A stretch of DNA of 64,000 nt from Mycobacterium haemophilum DSM 44634 (GTDB lineage: Bacteria > Actinomycetota > Actinomycetes > Mycobacteriales > Mycobacteriaceae): contig NZ_CP011883.2 in assembly GCF_000340435.2 (NCBI RefSeq), positions 248,001 to 312,000 on the forward strand, given 5' to 3'. The notes beneath the pieces were generated by a model. That model did no database searches. It was not told the DNA's origin and saw nothing but the letters and a program-made list of their open reading frames with translations. Positions 51,333-59,699 of this stretch are shown piece after piece (within the stretch, counting starts at the first letter, position 1; each line of letters starts with the position of its first letter). Made by a program: the position numbers and the translations under genes.

Positions 51333-52313
51333 TCATTCATAAGTGCCTTGGCGTTCAAAGATGCGGCGCGGATTGTCGACAAGCATGGTGTGTAGCTGTT
51401 CGTCGGTGACACCACGCTCTTTCAGTGCGGGGATCACGTCGTTGTGGATGTGCAGGTAATGCCAATTGGGTGCGGCCACCGGCTGCAGCGCCTCAGGCAG
51501 CGCATCGAAATAGCAGTTGGCGTCGTGGGACAACACCATCTTGTCAGCGTGCCCACGCTCGCACATCTGCGCCACAATGCTCACTCGGTCCTCGAACGGG
51601 AGGATCACGTCGACACCGAATCGATCCATCCCGAGGTAGGAGCCGTTCGCAATGAGCTCTTCAAGGTAGCCGACGTCGGTGCTGTCACCGGAATGGCCGA
51701 TGATCACGCGGCTCAGATCAACGCCTTCTTCAGCGAAAATGCGCTGCTGCTCCAGCCCGCGCCGTAGCCCCGCATGGGTGTGTGTGGAGATTGGCACCCC
51801 GGTGCGCTTGTGTGCCTGGGCGACCGCACGCAACACCCGCTCGACACCCGGGGTGATGCCGGGTTCGTCGGTGGCGCACTTGAGGATCCCCGCCTTGATA
51901 CCGGTGTCAGCGACGCCCTGCTCGATGTCACGGACGAACATGTCGGTCATGATTTCTGGACCGTTCAACGGCGCGCCCGGGCCCAAATAGTGGAAATAGA
52001 ACGGTACGTCGTTATAGGTATACAAGCCGGTCGCCACCACAATGTTGAGCTCAGTCGCCGCCGCGACGCGGGCGATGCGCGGGATGTAGCGGCCCAGTCC
52101 GATCACGGTGAGGTCGACGATAGTGTCCACACCGCGGGCCTTGAGCTCGCTCAGCCGGGCGATGGCGTCAGCCACTCGCTGCTCTTCGTCACCCCAGGCT
52201 TCCGGATAGTTCTGCGCGATCTCAGTGGTCATGATGAACACGTGTTCGTGCATGAGCGTGACGCCCAGGTCAGCGGTGCTGATGGGGCCCCTCGCCGTAT
52301 TGAGTTCTGACAC
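51333..52313 (-). CDS. php: Phosphotriesterase-like lactonase
   Basis: 326 residues from GTG 52313, the same length as Rv0230c. Binuclear metal amidohydrolase fold with MHEHVF, the bridging carboxylated Lys in GILKCATDEPG, His in STHTHAG and IGHSGD, and the final Asp in LSHDANCYFD. Family members hydrolyse N-acyl-homoserine lactones and other lactones with low phosphotriesterase activity. Divergent from fadE4, 187 bases between starts. The toxin gene Rv0229c that separates tmaT and php in M. tuberculosis is missing. Confidence 0.95.
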   Translation of the reverse strand: MSELNTARGPISTADLGVTLMHEHVFIMTTEIAQNYPEAWGDEEQRVADAIARLSELKARGVDTIVDLTVIGLGRYIPRIARVAAATELNIVVATGLYTYNDVPFYFHYLGPGAPLNGPEIMTDMFVRDIEQGVADTGIKAGILKCATDEPGITPGVERVLRAVAQAHKRTGVPISTHTHAGLRRGLEQQRIFAEEGVDLSRVIIGHSGDSTDVGYLEELIANGSYLGMDRFGVDVILPFEDRVSIVAQMCERGHADKMVLSHDANCYFDALPEALQPVAAPNWHYLHIHNDVIPALKERGVTDEQLHTMLVDNPRRIFERQGTYE

Positions 52314-52500
52314 GTAACCGATGCTAGGTCCGGCGGTCAGCCAACAGCGCCGTTTGGATTTGGTCGGTGCGCTATTGGCCAATTTGCTGGCCGGGTTTTT
52401 TCGCCTGACGCGCGACGGCCGCACTGTTGCAGTACCGTCACCCTCGTCCGTGTCCGAACCACCGCCCGGGAACCCCCGAGAGCCCCAGGGAGACATCGTC

Positions 52501-54210
52501 ATGTTGCTCAATCCCAACCGTTTAGAACGCCAATACCCGGACCGTCGCTCGGGGGAGATCATGGCCGCGACGGTGGACTTTTTCGAGTCCCGGGGAAAGG
52601 CGCGGCTGAAGTCCGACGAGCACGAGCGTGTGTGGTACTCCGATTTCCTGGATTTCATTGGGCGGGAGCACATCTTTGCCTCCCTGCTGACGCCGGCCAA
52701 ATACGGCGGCCCGGATTGCCGCTGGGACACCTACCGGATCAGCGAGTTCGCCGAGATCATGGGCTTCTACGGACTCAGCTATTGGTACCCCTTCCAGGTG
52801 ACCGCCCTCGGTCTGGGCCCGATCTGGATGAGCGCCAACGAGGACGCCAAGCGTAAGGCCGCCGCCCAGCTGCAGGCCGGCGAGGTGTTCGCCTTCGGCC
52901 TGTCAGAGCAGACACATGGCGCCGACGTCTACCAGACCGACATGATCTTGCAGCCGGCCGGCCCGGGCCGCTGGACCGCTAATGGCGAGAAGTACTACAT
53001 CGGCAACGCCAACGTCGCCCGGATGGTCTCCACGTTCGGCAAAATCGCCGGGCCTCATGGAACCGACGAATACGTCTTCTTCGTCGCCGACTCCCAGCAT
53101 GAGCGGTACGACCTGATCAAGAACGTGGTGAAAGCGCAAAACTACGTCGCCAATTACGCGCTGCGCGACTACCCGGTCACCGAGGCCGACATCCTGCACC
53201 GAGGCCCGGAGGCCTTCCACGCCGCGCTCAACACGGTCAACGTCTGCAAGTACAACTTGGGATGGGGCTCCATCGGCATGTGCACGCACGCCATGTACGA
53301 GGCCGTCACCCACGCGTCCAACCGCCGCCTGTACGGGACCGTCGTCACCGACTTCACTCACGTGCGGCGGCTGCTCACCGACGCCTACGTGCGGCTGGTG
53401 GCCATGAAGCTGGTCGCCACCCGAGCCTGCGACTACATGCGCAGCGCCTCGGCAGAGGACCGTCGCTATCTGCTCTACAGCCCGCTGACCAAGGCGAAGG
53501 TCACCAGCGACGGTGAGCGAGTCATCACTGCCCTGTTTGATGTCATCGCCGCCAAGGGTGTGGAGAAGGACACGTTCTTCGAGACGGTGGCCCGCGAAAT
53601 CGGAGGGCTGCCCCGGCTGGAAGGCACCGTCCACATCAACATCGGGCTGCTCGCCAAGTTCATGCCCAATTACCTGTTCGCCCCGAATAACGAATTGCCC
53701 GCGATTGGCCGCCGCGACGACGCGGCTGACGATTCATTCTTGTTTGCCCAGGGACCCACCGGCGGCCTGGGCAAGGTGCGCTTCCACGATTGGCGGGCGC
53801 CGTTCGACAGCTATGCGCATCTACCTAATGTCGCGGTGCTGCGTGAGCAGATCAACGTGCTCGCCGAGATGTTGGCCAGCGCGACCCCCGATGCGGCGCA
53901 GCAAAAGGACATCGACTTCGCTTTCGGTGTGGGTCAGCTGTTCGCGACGGTGCCTTATGCCCAGCTCATCCTGGAGGAGGCCCCACTGTCTGGGGTGGGC
54001 GAGCCGCTGCTCGACGAGATCTTTGCGCTGCTCGTCAAGGATTTCAACAGCTATGCCGTCGAGCTGAATGGCAAGTCGTCGACCACGGACGACCAGGCTC
54101 GCTTCGCCACGCGGATGATCCGTCGTCCAGTCCACGACCCGGCGCGCTACGAGCAGGTCTGGAAGGAATACGTCCTGCCGATCAACGGGGCCTATCAGAT
54201 GCGCCTGTGA
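52501..54210 (+). CDS. fadE4: Acyl-CoA dehydrogenase FadE4
   Basis: 569 residues from ATG 52501 (568 in Rv0231), with AGGGAG upstream. Longer than standard acyl-CoA dehydrogenases. N-terminal domain with FGLSEQTHGADVYQTDMI in the FAD/substrate signature position, middle beta domain, and a C-terminal helical domain extended by about 150 residues. The canonical second signature is diverged. Oxidises an acyl-CoA of unknown structure. Confidence 0.92.
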   Translation: MLLNPNRLERQYPDRRSGEIMAATVDFFESRGKARLKSDEHERVWYSDFLDFIGREHIFASLLTPAKYGGPDCRWDTYRISEFAEIMGFYGLSYWYPFQVTALGLGPIWMSANEDAKRKAAAQLQAGEVFAFGLSEQTHGADVYQTDMILQPAGPGRWTANGEKYYIGNANVARMVSTFGKIAGPHGTDEYVFFVADSQHERYDLIKNVVKAQNYVANYALRDYPVTEADILHRGPEAFHAALNTVNVCKYNLGWGSIGMCTHAMYEAVTHASNRRLYGTVVTDFTHVRRLLTDAYVRLVAMKLVATRACDYMRSASAEDRRYLLYSPLTKAKVTSDGERVITALFDVIAAKGVEKDTFFETVAREIGGLPRLEGTVHINIGLLAKFMPNYLFAPNNELPAIGRRDDAADDSFLFAQGPTGGLGKVRFHDWRAPFDSYAHLPNVAVLREQINVLAEMLASATPDAAQQKDIDFAFGVGQLFATVPYAQLILEEAPLSGVGEPLLDEIFALLVKDFNSYAVELNGKSSTTDDQARFATRMIRRPVHDPARYEQVWKEYVLPINGAYQMRL

Positions 54211-55251
54211 TCAAGATTGGATGTGGAATACCCGCTCCGCGTTCTCGTGATAGATCTTGTGTTTGTCGGCGACGGGTATGGGTGCATTGTCGAGAAAGCG
54301 GACAGCCTCAGCCGTGTCTTCATACGGATAATCGACGGCGAACATGATGTTGCCGGCGCCCAGCGCTTCGATGCAGAACTTCAGCGCAGGATTCCAGGGC
54401 ATTCCGCTTGTGGTGATGTAGAAGTTTCTCTTCAGGTATTCGGTGAATGTCAGTTCCAGCCGGGGCCGCACGTTACATGTCGATGTCGGTATTTCCCGAA
54501 ACCGGTCGATCCTGTGCAACCAGTACGGAAGTGCTTCGCCTAGGTGGCCCAATACAACTGTGAGCTTTGGAAAGCGGTCGAAAACCCCGCTGCAGAGCAA
54601 CCTCATGGCATGCAGTCCGGTCTCGGCCTGAAAGCCCCAGATGGCGGCAAGAAGGTCATGCTTCTGCATTGGCCTGGCCATACCCGCCGACGGGCATCTC
54701 GGGTGCAAGTAGATCGCGGCATCGAAATCCTCTGCGGCTTCCAAGATGGGCCAGAACTTCTCCTCATCCAAGTACTCATTGTGGGTGTGGGAATTGATGA
54801 TGATGCCGTTGAGCCCCAACTGGCCAATCGCGCGGTCTATTTCCTTGACCGCGCTCGCCGGAACTTGCGGTGCAATCGCCGCTAGGCCGGCAAACCGGTC
54901 CGGATGGCGTGCAATCGCTTCGGCGAGCAGGTCATTGGCTTCCGCTACCAGGCCGACGGCCTGATTATCGTCGAGTGTCTGCACCCCAGGTGAGGTGAGG
55001 GACAGCACTTGCATGTCGACACCATTGGCGTCCATGATTTGCAGCCGCACGTCGTCGAGATCGATCAGTAAAGACCGTCCCACTTCGCCGAAAGCCCCCG
55101 CGCCGTGGAAGAGGAAATCCTGGAACTCCCAATCCGGCTCGTCGGTTGGCGCCTGGCCGACCCACTGTTCCAGCACGGCAGTGACGTTGGGGGTGCTAAA
55201 TGCTTCCTCGGTGGCGATGCGGCGGAACTCCACCGAGCTATCACTGGTCAT
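54211..55251 (-). CDS. Amidohydrolase_2 family decarboxylase-like enzyme
   Basis: 346 residues from ATG 55251 with AAGGAG six bases upstream; the open frame extends upstream without conservation. Similar to gamma-resorcylate/2,3-dihydroxybenzoate decarboxylases and ACMSD: the N-terminal RIATEEAF (Glu metal ligand), NSHTHNEYLD (His), IYLHPRCPSA, VVLGHLGEALPYWL (His), and catalytic Asp in FAVDYPYED. It would remove CO2 from an aromatic acid in the cytoplasm, non-oxidatively. Not at this place in M. tuberculosis; divergent from the TetR/R2lox operon. Confidence 0.88.
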   Translation of the reverse strand: MTSDSSVEFRRIATEEAFSTPNVTAVLEQWVGQAPTDEPDWEFQDFLFHGAGAFGEVGRSLLIDLDDVRLQIMDANGVDMQVLSLTSPGVQTLDDNQAVGLVAEANDLLAEAIARHPDRFAGLAAIAPQVPASAVKEIDRAIGQLGLNGIIINSHTHNEYLDEEKFWPILEAAEDFDAAIYLHPRCPSAGMARPMQKHDLLAAIWGFQAETGLHAMRLLCSGVFDRFPKLTVVLGHLGEALPYWLHRIDRFREIPTSTCNVRPRLELTFTEYLKRNFYITTSGMPWNPALKFCIEALGAGNIMFAVDYPYEDTAEAVRFLDNAPIPVADKHKIYHENAERVFHIQS

Positions 55252-55774
55252 CGGTAGCTCCTTGCCGAGCGCGCCCATATTGCCGCCCCACCATTTCGAC
55301 ATGCTAGGAGCGGTCGACGGATTCGGCAAGGACGCGCGGCGGCTCATTAAAATGCGCGCGGCGTCTTTCAATCGCTGATGAATTCCCAGCAGCGTGGGCA
55401 TACAGCGGGACCTCAAATGTTGGCTGAAGCGGCCGGAGATTTGACCAGTATCGGATCGGCGATTACCGGCGGTGCTCGCGGCATCGGCACTGTGACCAAG
55501 CAGAGCCCGGGCGTTGCTGGAAGCCACGGTGCAACCGGCGCTGGGGCGTGGACGGCAACTCGGGCATCCCGGCTAACGGCCCGAGACCATGAGCTGACCT
55601 TGAAATGTGATAGCGCCTGCGCTATCACGTCTGGGACTTGCATTATGGGGAGTTTTGCGATGCTGGTGTGACCGGTGGGACGAACGGTTCGTTAGCGATT
55701 GACGGTTCGCGAGGCCTTGACTGTGAGCTAGCTCACCGTAGAATGACCACTGGTCATCCATGCGAGGGGACTTC
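55252..55774. other. Intergenic region with PE-like fragment and TetR control region
   Basis: No intact gene. Plus-strand codons 55417-55467 read MLAEAAGDLTSIGSAIT, the sequence of helix 1 of a PE domain, followed by unrelated Gly-rich codons, so it is a probable PE remnant. The last 60 bases carry the promoter and two operators of the TetR/R2lox operon described separately. Direct repeats of GACGGTTCG-like sequence occur at 55682-55710. Confidence 0.5.
55717..55757 (+). promoter_or_regulatory. Promoter with two perfect palindromes before the TetR/R2lox operon
   Basis: TTGACT (55717-55722) and TAGAAT (55739-55744) form a near-consensus promoter with a 16-base spacer. The spacer holds GTGAGCTAGCTCAC (55723-55736), a perfect 14-base palindrome. 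A second perfect dyad, ATGACC-ACT-GGTCAT (55743-55757), overlaps the -10. The TetR ATG is at 55775. Two unlike operators imply two regulators or two binding modes. Confidence 0.75.
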
Positions 55775-56452
55775 ATGCCGACGGTGACGTGGGTGCGTGT
55801 TGATCCGGCTCGTCGGGCGGCGATAGTCGAAGCCGCCGAGGCCGAGTTCGGAGCACACGGATTCTCTAACGGCAGCCTGAATGTCATCGCGCGGCGCGCG
55901 GGAGTCGCCAAAGGAAGCTTGTTCCAGTACTTCGCGGACAAGCGCGACCTTTATGCGTTCGTCGCCGACATTGTCAGCCAACGTGTGCGTTCTTATGTCG
56001 AGCACCTCATTCGCGAGCGGGACCCCAATAGGCCGTTCTTCGAATTTCTCACAGACCTGCTCGACGCCTGGGTCGCCTACTTCGCCGATCACCCACACGA
56101 ACGTGCACTTCATGCCGCGGCCACTTTGGAGGTCGACACCGACGCCCGCATCAGTGTGCGGACCGTGATTCACCGCCACTACCTGGACGTGCTGCGGCCG
56201 CTGGTGCGCGACGCCGCGGCGCGCGGCGAGCTGCGTGCCCCGTGCGACACCGATGCGCTGTTGTCACTGCTGCTGATGATCTTTCCGCATCTGGCTTTGG
56301 CTCCGTACCTGCGCGGTATGGATCCCGTCCTCGGGCTGGACGAGCCGACTCCCGAGCAGCCGGCGTTGGCCGTGCGCCGGCTGGTTGCAGTCTTGGCGGC
56401 GGCCTTCGCCGCGTCGCCGGAACCTGCGACGACACAACCGATCCCGACATAA
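55775..56452 (+). CDS. TetR-family regulator (Rv0232)
   Basis: 225 residues from ATG 55775 (MPTVTWVRVDPARRAAIVEA), the conserved start; an ATG at 55760 is in frame but lies next to the operator. Helix-turn-helix at about 28-52 (LNVIARRAGVAKGSLFQYFADKRDLY). The helical C-terminal domain has a ligand pocket of unknown specificity. It is followed after 18 bases by the R2lox gene with a strong GAGGAGG, so both are co-transcribed. It probably represses its own operon through one of the two palindromes upstream. Confidence 0.93.
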   Translation: MPTVTWVRVDPARRAAIVEAAEAEFGAHGFSNGSLNVIARRAGVAKGSLFQYFADKRDLYAFVADIVSQRVRSYVEHLIRERDPNRPFFEFLTDLLDAWVAYFADHPHERALHAAATLEVDTDARISVRTVIHRHYLDVLRPLVRDAAARGELRAPCDTDALLSLLLMIFPHLALAPYLRGMDPVLGLDEPTPEQPALAVRRLVAVLAAAFAASPEPATTQPIPT

Positions 56453-56470
56453 TCCGAGGAGGTCAACACC

Positions 56471-57409
56471 GTGATACGCACACATATGGGATCGCTCGCC
56501 CGGGGCGGTCTCAACTGGGACAGCTTGCCGTTGAAGCTGTTTGCCGGCGGCAACGCAAAGTTTTGGAATCCGGCCGATATCGACTTCTCCCGCGACAGCC
56601 AGGATTGGCAGTCGCTGTCGGACCGGGAACGCGACTATGCCACCCGGCTGTGCGCCGAGTTCATCGCCGGCGAAGAAGCAGTCACCAAGGATATCCAGCC
56701 GTTCATGAGTGCGATGCGCGCCGAAGAGCGGCTGGGAGACGAGATGTATCTGACGCAGTTCGCGTTCGAGGAAGCCAAACACATGCAGGTATTCCGCCTG
56801 TGGTTGGACGCCGTGGGGATCACCGAGGACCTGCACCATTACCTCGATGAAACGCCGGCTTACCCGCAGATCTTCTACCAGGAACTGCCGGAATCGCTCG
56901 AAGCATTGCTGACCGATCCCTCGCCGACCGCCCAGGTTCGAGCATCAGTCACCTACAACCACGTCGTCGAAGGCATGCTGGCACTGACGGGATACTATGC
57001 CTGGCACAAGATTTGCGTTGAGCGCGGCATTCTTCCCGGCATGCAGGAGCTGGTCCGCCGCATCGGCGACGACGAGCGACGCCATATGGCGTGGGGCACC
57101 TTCACCTGTCGGCGCCATGTCGCCGCCAACGACGCCAATTGGACGGTGTTCGAAACACGGATGAATGAGCTCATCCCGTTGGCGCTGCGCCTCATTGAAG
57201 AAGGCTTCGCGCTCTACGGTGCCGACATCCCGTTCGGCCTATCGGTCGACGAGTTCATGCAGTACTCCACCGACAAAGGGATGCGACGGTTCGGGACCAT
57301 CAGCAGCGCTCGCGGGCGGCCGCTGCAGGAGATCGACGTCGACTACTCGCCGCTGCAGCTGGAGGACACCTTCGCTATGGAGGACGAGCGGGCCCTGGCA
57401 GCCCGTTAA
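56471..57409 (+). CDS. nrdB: R2-like ligand-binding oxidase (R2lox)
   Basis: 312 residues; numbering agrees with M. tuberculosis Rv0233. Metal ligands Glu68, Glu101, His104, Glu167, Glu202 and His205 are present, as are Val71 and Tyr162, which form the Tyr-Val crosslink characteristic of R2lox. The tyrosyl-radical Tyr of true R2 subunits is not used here, so this is not a ribonucleotide reductase subunit despite the name nrdB. R2lox has a Mn/Fe site and binds a long-chain fatty acid; the physiological oxidation is unknown. GTG start at 56471 with GAGGAGG upstream. Confidence 0.95.
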   Translation: MIRTHMGSLARGGLNWDSLPLKLFAGGNAKFWNPADIDFSRDSQDWQSLSDRERDYATRLCAEFIAGEEAVTKDIQPFMSAMRAEERLGDEMYLTQFAFEEAKHMQVFRLWLDAVGITEDLHHYLDETPAYPQIFYQELPESLEALLTDPSPTAQVRASVTYNHVVEGMLALTGYYAWHKICVERGILPGMQELVRRIGDDERRHMAWGTFTCRRHVAANDANWTVFETRMNELIPLALRLIEEGFALYGADIPFGLSVDEFMQYSTDKGMRRFGTISSARGRPLQEIDVDYSPLQLEDTFAMEDERALAAR

Positions 57410-57457
57410 TCAACCACGCCGGTCTCCTTATAGCTCGCACGCGACATGATTAGCACG

Positions 57458-57496
57458 CGACCCAAATGCATCAGCTGCTTACCTGCGTCGGCGTCA
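57458..57496. repeat. 39-bp repeat, copy A (PPE downstream tail)
   Basis: Matches 58970-59008 at 37 of 39 positions (CGACCCAAATGCATCAGCTG onward). On the minus strand both copies encode DAGKQLMHLGR. The offset between copies is 1512 bases, almost the same as that of the PPE-internal repeat, showing a tandem duplication. Confidence 0.85.
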
Positions 57497-57637
57497 ACGC
57501 TCGCCAGCATGCTGACGCTGTCAGGAATAGCCGGGGAGTCGATGGTACGTGATGCCGGCTGCATGCAGCCCGCTGTGCGGGCCACACGAGCAGCGGGCCA
57601 AGCCGTGATCGGCAAACCCTTTGGCCGTTACCCGATC

Positions 57638-58231
57638 TCACCCTTGAGTCGAGGAGCCAAACACCTGGTTAACGTGCTGCCCTTCTGAACCAGCCCCGTT
57701 AATTTTCGGCGCCTCCACAAACGGCACCGCCTGCACCCGCCGCATGGCGTCCGCTACCTCATGTCGATAGTTTTCCATCGCGCTAGCATTCGTATCCCAG
57801 TACCCCTGGTATTGGGCTTGCGCGGCCGCGATCGCGTGAGTGTTTTGCCCCAACTGGTTGGTCTGGTGCAGCTGCTGTCTCCGGGCGATGTTGGCGGCGA
57901 CCACCTGCGGGGGCACCATCCGATTATGCGCCGTCTGGTAGGCGAGAAAGGCGATCGTGGTCATATTCCAGTTCGACCAGACACGAGCGGTCGTGTAGCG
58001 CAGCCAAGTTAGATACGGCGCGGTCGCCTGGGTCATCTGCAGTGCCGCCGCACTCTGCCATCCCCTCGTCAGCGTCTTCAGCGTCGTTTCAAAATCCTTT
58101 GCCGCTGTTTGCAGGTCGTTCGCCAACTGCTCCCACCCGCTCCGGGCCTGCCACAGCGAGTCAGCACCCGGGCCGGCGTAAAACGCGCGGGCGGTTACCT
58201 CCGGCGGTGTAACTCTGTAATTACCTTCCAA
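57638..58231 (-). CDS. Short PPE-family protein
   Basis: 197 residues, PPE domain only. Pro-Pro-Glu in VTPPEVTARAF (about residue 8-10), the WxG turn in RGWQSAAALQM, and the family segment NQLGQNTHAIAAAQAQY are all present. Lacks the long C-terminal repeats of many PPE proteins; ends with about 25 unique residues. 78 bases downstream of the PE gene on the same strand, forming a PE/PPE pair for ESX secretion. Not at this locus in M. tuberculosis. Confidence 0.93.
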   Translation of the reverse strand: MEGNYRVTPPEVTARAFYAGPGADSLWQARSGWEQLANDLQTAAKDFETTLKTLTRGWQSAAALQMTQATAPYLTWLRYTTARVWSNWNMTTIAFLAYQTAHNRMVPPQVVAANIARRQQLHQTNQLGQNTHAIAAAQAQYQGYWDTNASAMENYRHEVADAMRRVQAVPFVEAPKINGAGSEGQHVNQVFGSSTQG

Positions 58232-58309
58232 CTCTGGTGTTCCTTTGGTCCGTAATGATTGCTGTCACTGGTATCAACGTCTGCTGTGCCGGTAGCGCCG
58301 GTGATCAGA

Positions 58310-58618
58310 TCAGCCGACGTGTCGAGAGTTGTCGGTCTCGGAGGTCGAATACGCCTCCGCGGAGGCCGACAGCGAGGCCACAAACTCCTCCAAAATCACT
58401 GCGGCCCGGTCACTGACCCTCCGATAGTCCGCCGCCTGCGCGCAAAGACACGCCGCCACCTCCGTCGACACCTGGTCGCCACCCGGGGCAACCACAGCGG
58501 CCGTCACCCGGTTGGCCTCGGCACCGCTGGCAACCATGTCTTCACCAATGCCCCGTAACGCACCAGCCGCCCTGGTCAATGTCCTGGGTTGAACGCTCAA
58601 ACCGCTCAAAAACGACAT
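58310..58618 (-). CDS. PE-family protein, partner of the adjacent PPE
   Basis: 102 residues from ATG 58618 (MSFLSGLSVQPRTLTRAAGA). PE helix-turn-helix fold, second helix DYRRVSDRAAVILEEFVASL, and the secretion motif Y-x3-E as YSTSE near the end. It has two cysteines in CLCAQAADY, unusual for PE proteins. Precedes the PPE gene by 78 bases. Confidence 0.9.
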   Translation of the reverse strand: MSFLSGLSVQPRTLTRAAGALRGIGEDMVASGAEANRVTAAVVAPGGDQVSTEVAACLCAQAADYRRVSDRAAVILEEFVASLSASAEAYSTSETDNSRHVG

Positions 58619-58969
58619 GCCTACTCCGCTTCTCCTCACACAAACCGACCGACTGCCCACGAATGGCCAAGTAACCCTTGGCGCACACGGTCGGCGTTGA
58701 CGGTGAGCGCAGCTGGGGCCCAAGGATAGCGGCTGTGGCGGGCGCTCGCATCTCAACCGGCAGAACGTTATTGGGCAGGCATCCAATACTGGTTGGGGCG
58801 CTGGCCTCCGCGATGTCGCGTTGTGCGCCAATGCTCAACCTGCCTGGGCGATCACCCAAAACCATGCAGCTGCATAAGAAGTCGCCACCAAGCACCCTTA
58901 GTGGCACACGACGTCACACCTCCCACGTCGCAAAAAGTCTTGCTACGCAGAATGTTCCGCCCTAAAGCC
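58619..58969. other. Gene-free region upstream of the PE gene
   Basis: No frame with family features on either strand. A minus-strand frame at 58852-59106 (MTDDSQAIRAGPMMLRAWVS) runs into the copy B repeat and carries the DAGKQLMHLGR segment, so part of this stretch may be the end of a decayed gene. The promoter of the PE/PPE pair is expected near 58630-58680, but I see no consensus elements. Confidence 0.4.
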
Positions 58970-59008
58970 CGACCCAAATGCATCAGCTGCTTACCCGCGT
59001 CGGTGTCA
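58970..59008. repeat. 39-bp repeat, copy B
   Basis: Second copy of the sequence at 57458-57496 with two mismatches. Lies in a minus-strand frame ADDTDAGKQLMHLGRALG with no intact gene. Confidence 0.85.
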
Positions 59009-59284
59009 TCTGCACCCCAGCCGCACAACACTTTGCCGTGCGTATCGCTCACCCACGCCCGCAGCATCATCGGGCCAGCCCTGATGGCTTGTGAATCATC
59101 GGTCATCTACCGCCGCTGCACTGTCGCCAAGGCGCATCACCTAGAACGGCTGCGCGCCACTCTCACCGACCTCTCGCCGAGCTCAACGAGGTCACCCGCC
59201 GAGGGGCGCCATGGCTAGTTGGCGATCAGTCACAACCCTGCTGGTGTTTACGAATGCTGATGCGATGCAGACGTATCAAGAGGT

Positions 59285-59375
59285 TCAGGACGCCATGCGA
59301 TCCCAGCAATCCACGTATTCGGCTTCAGCGGCCGCAATCGCGTGAGTGTTTTGCCCGAACTGGTTTTGGCGATCT
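59285..59375 (-). pseudogene. Remnant of a second PPE gene
   Basis: Minus-strand codons give NQFGQNTHAIAAAEAEYVDC then WDRMAS and a stop, equivalent to NQLGQNTHAIAAAQAQY in the intact PPE. A 38-base stretch (59328-59365) matches 57822-57859 at 36 positions. Neither the 5' part of the gene nor the remaining 3' part is found. It belongs to the decayed copy of the PE/PPE duplication. Confidence 0.85.
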
Positions 59376-59699
59376 GGCCGGTGGCCACGCCGATCGCGCT
59401 ATCGGTCAGCGCATGCGCGCCGATACATCCGGCCAATGGTATTGGTTATCAACGACTTCGCGATGCGTGCGCACACCACCACCCAGTCCGACGATCTCCA
59501 CGACCTGGTCTCTGACCGGGCAATCATCGACAGACCCTTGATCCGGACCTCCAACAGAACCCCAGCGACTGGTACGGCTTGTTCCCCCACCCGTCGTCGC
59601 CGAATCCCGAAGAATGCCCCGGGAGCAAGGCCAGCTAGACAACACCGCAACGGGCCGGTAAGCCTATACGGAGGCCCAACGCTATTCGATTGGAGAGTG
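59376..59699. other. Gene-free region before the hydrolase gene
   Basis: No recognisable gene or repeat. The hydrolase frame is open through here (to 59346) but the translation (LVINDFAMRAHTTTQSDD and so on) is not hydrolase-like, so I treat it as non-coding or remnant DNA. The end of the region has GATTGGAGAG before the next ATG. Confidence 0.4.

Noticed and set aside
52314..52730. Upstream extension of the lactonase gene to 52730
   Set aside because: It would overlap the 5' part of fadE4 and is not conserved; GTG 52313 gives exactly the family length of 326.
56471..57409. Annotation as a ribonucleotide reductase R2 subunit
   Set aside because: The Val71-Tyr162 crosslink pair and ligand pattern mark it as R2lox; nrdB is kept only as the historical symbol.
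59346..59699. Long N-terminal extension of the proline-iminopeptidase-like protein
   Set aside because: The added 118 residues do not resemble the family and overlap the PPE remnant; ATG 59700 has a Shine-Dalgarno-like sequence and matches the usual N-terminus.
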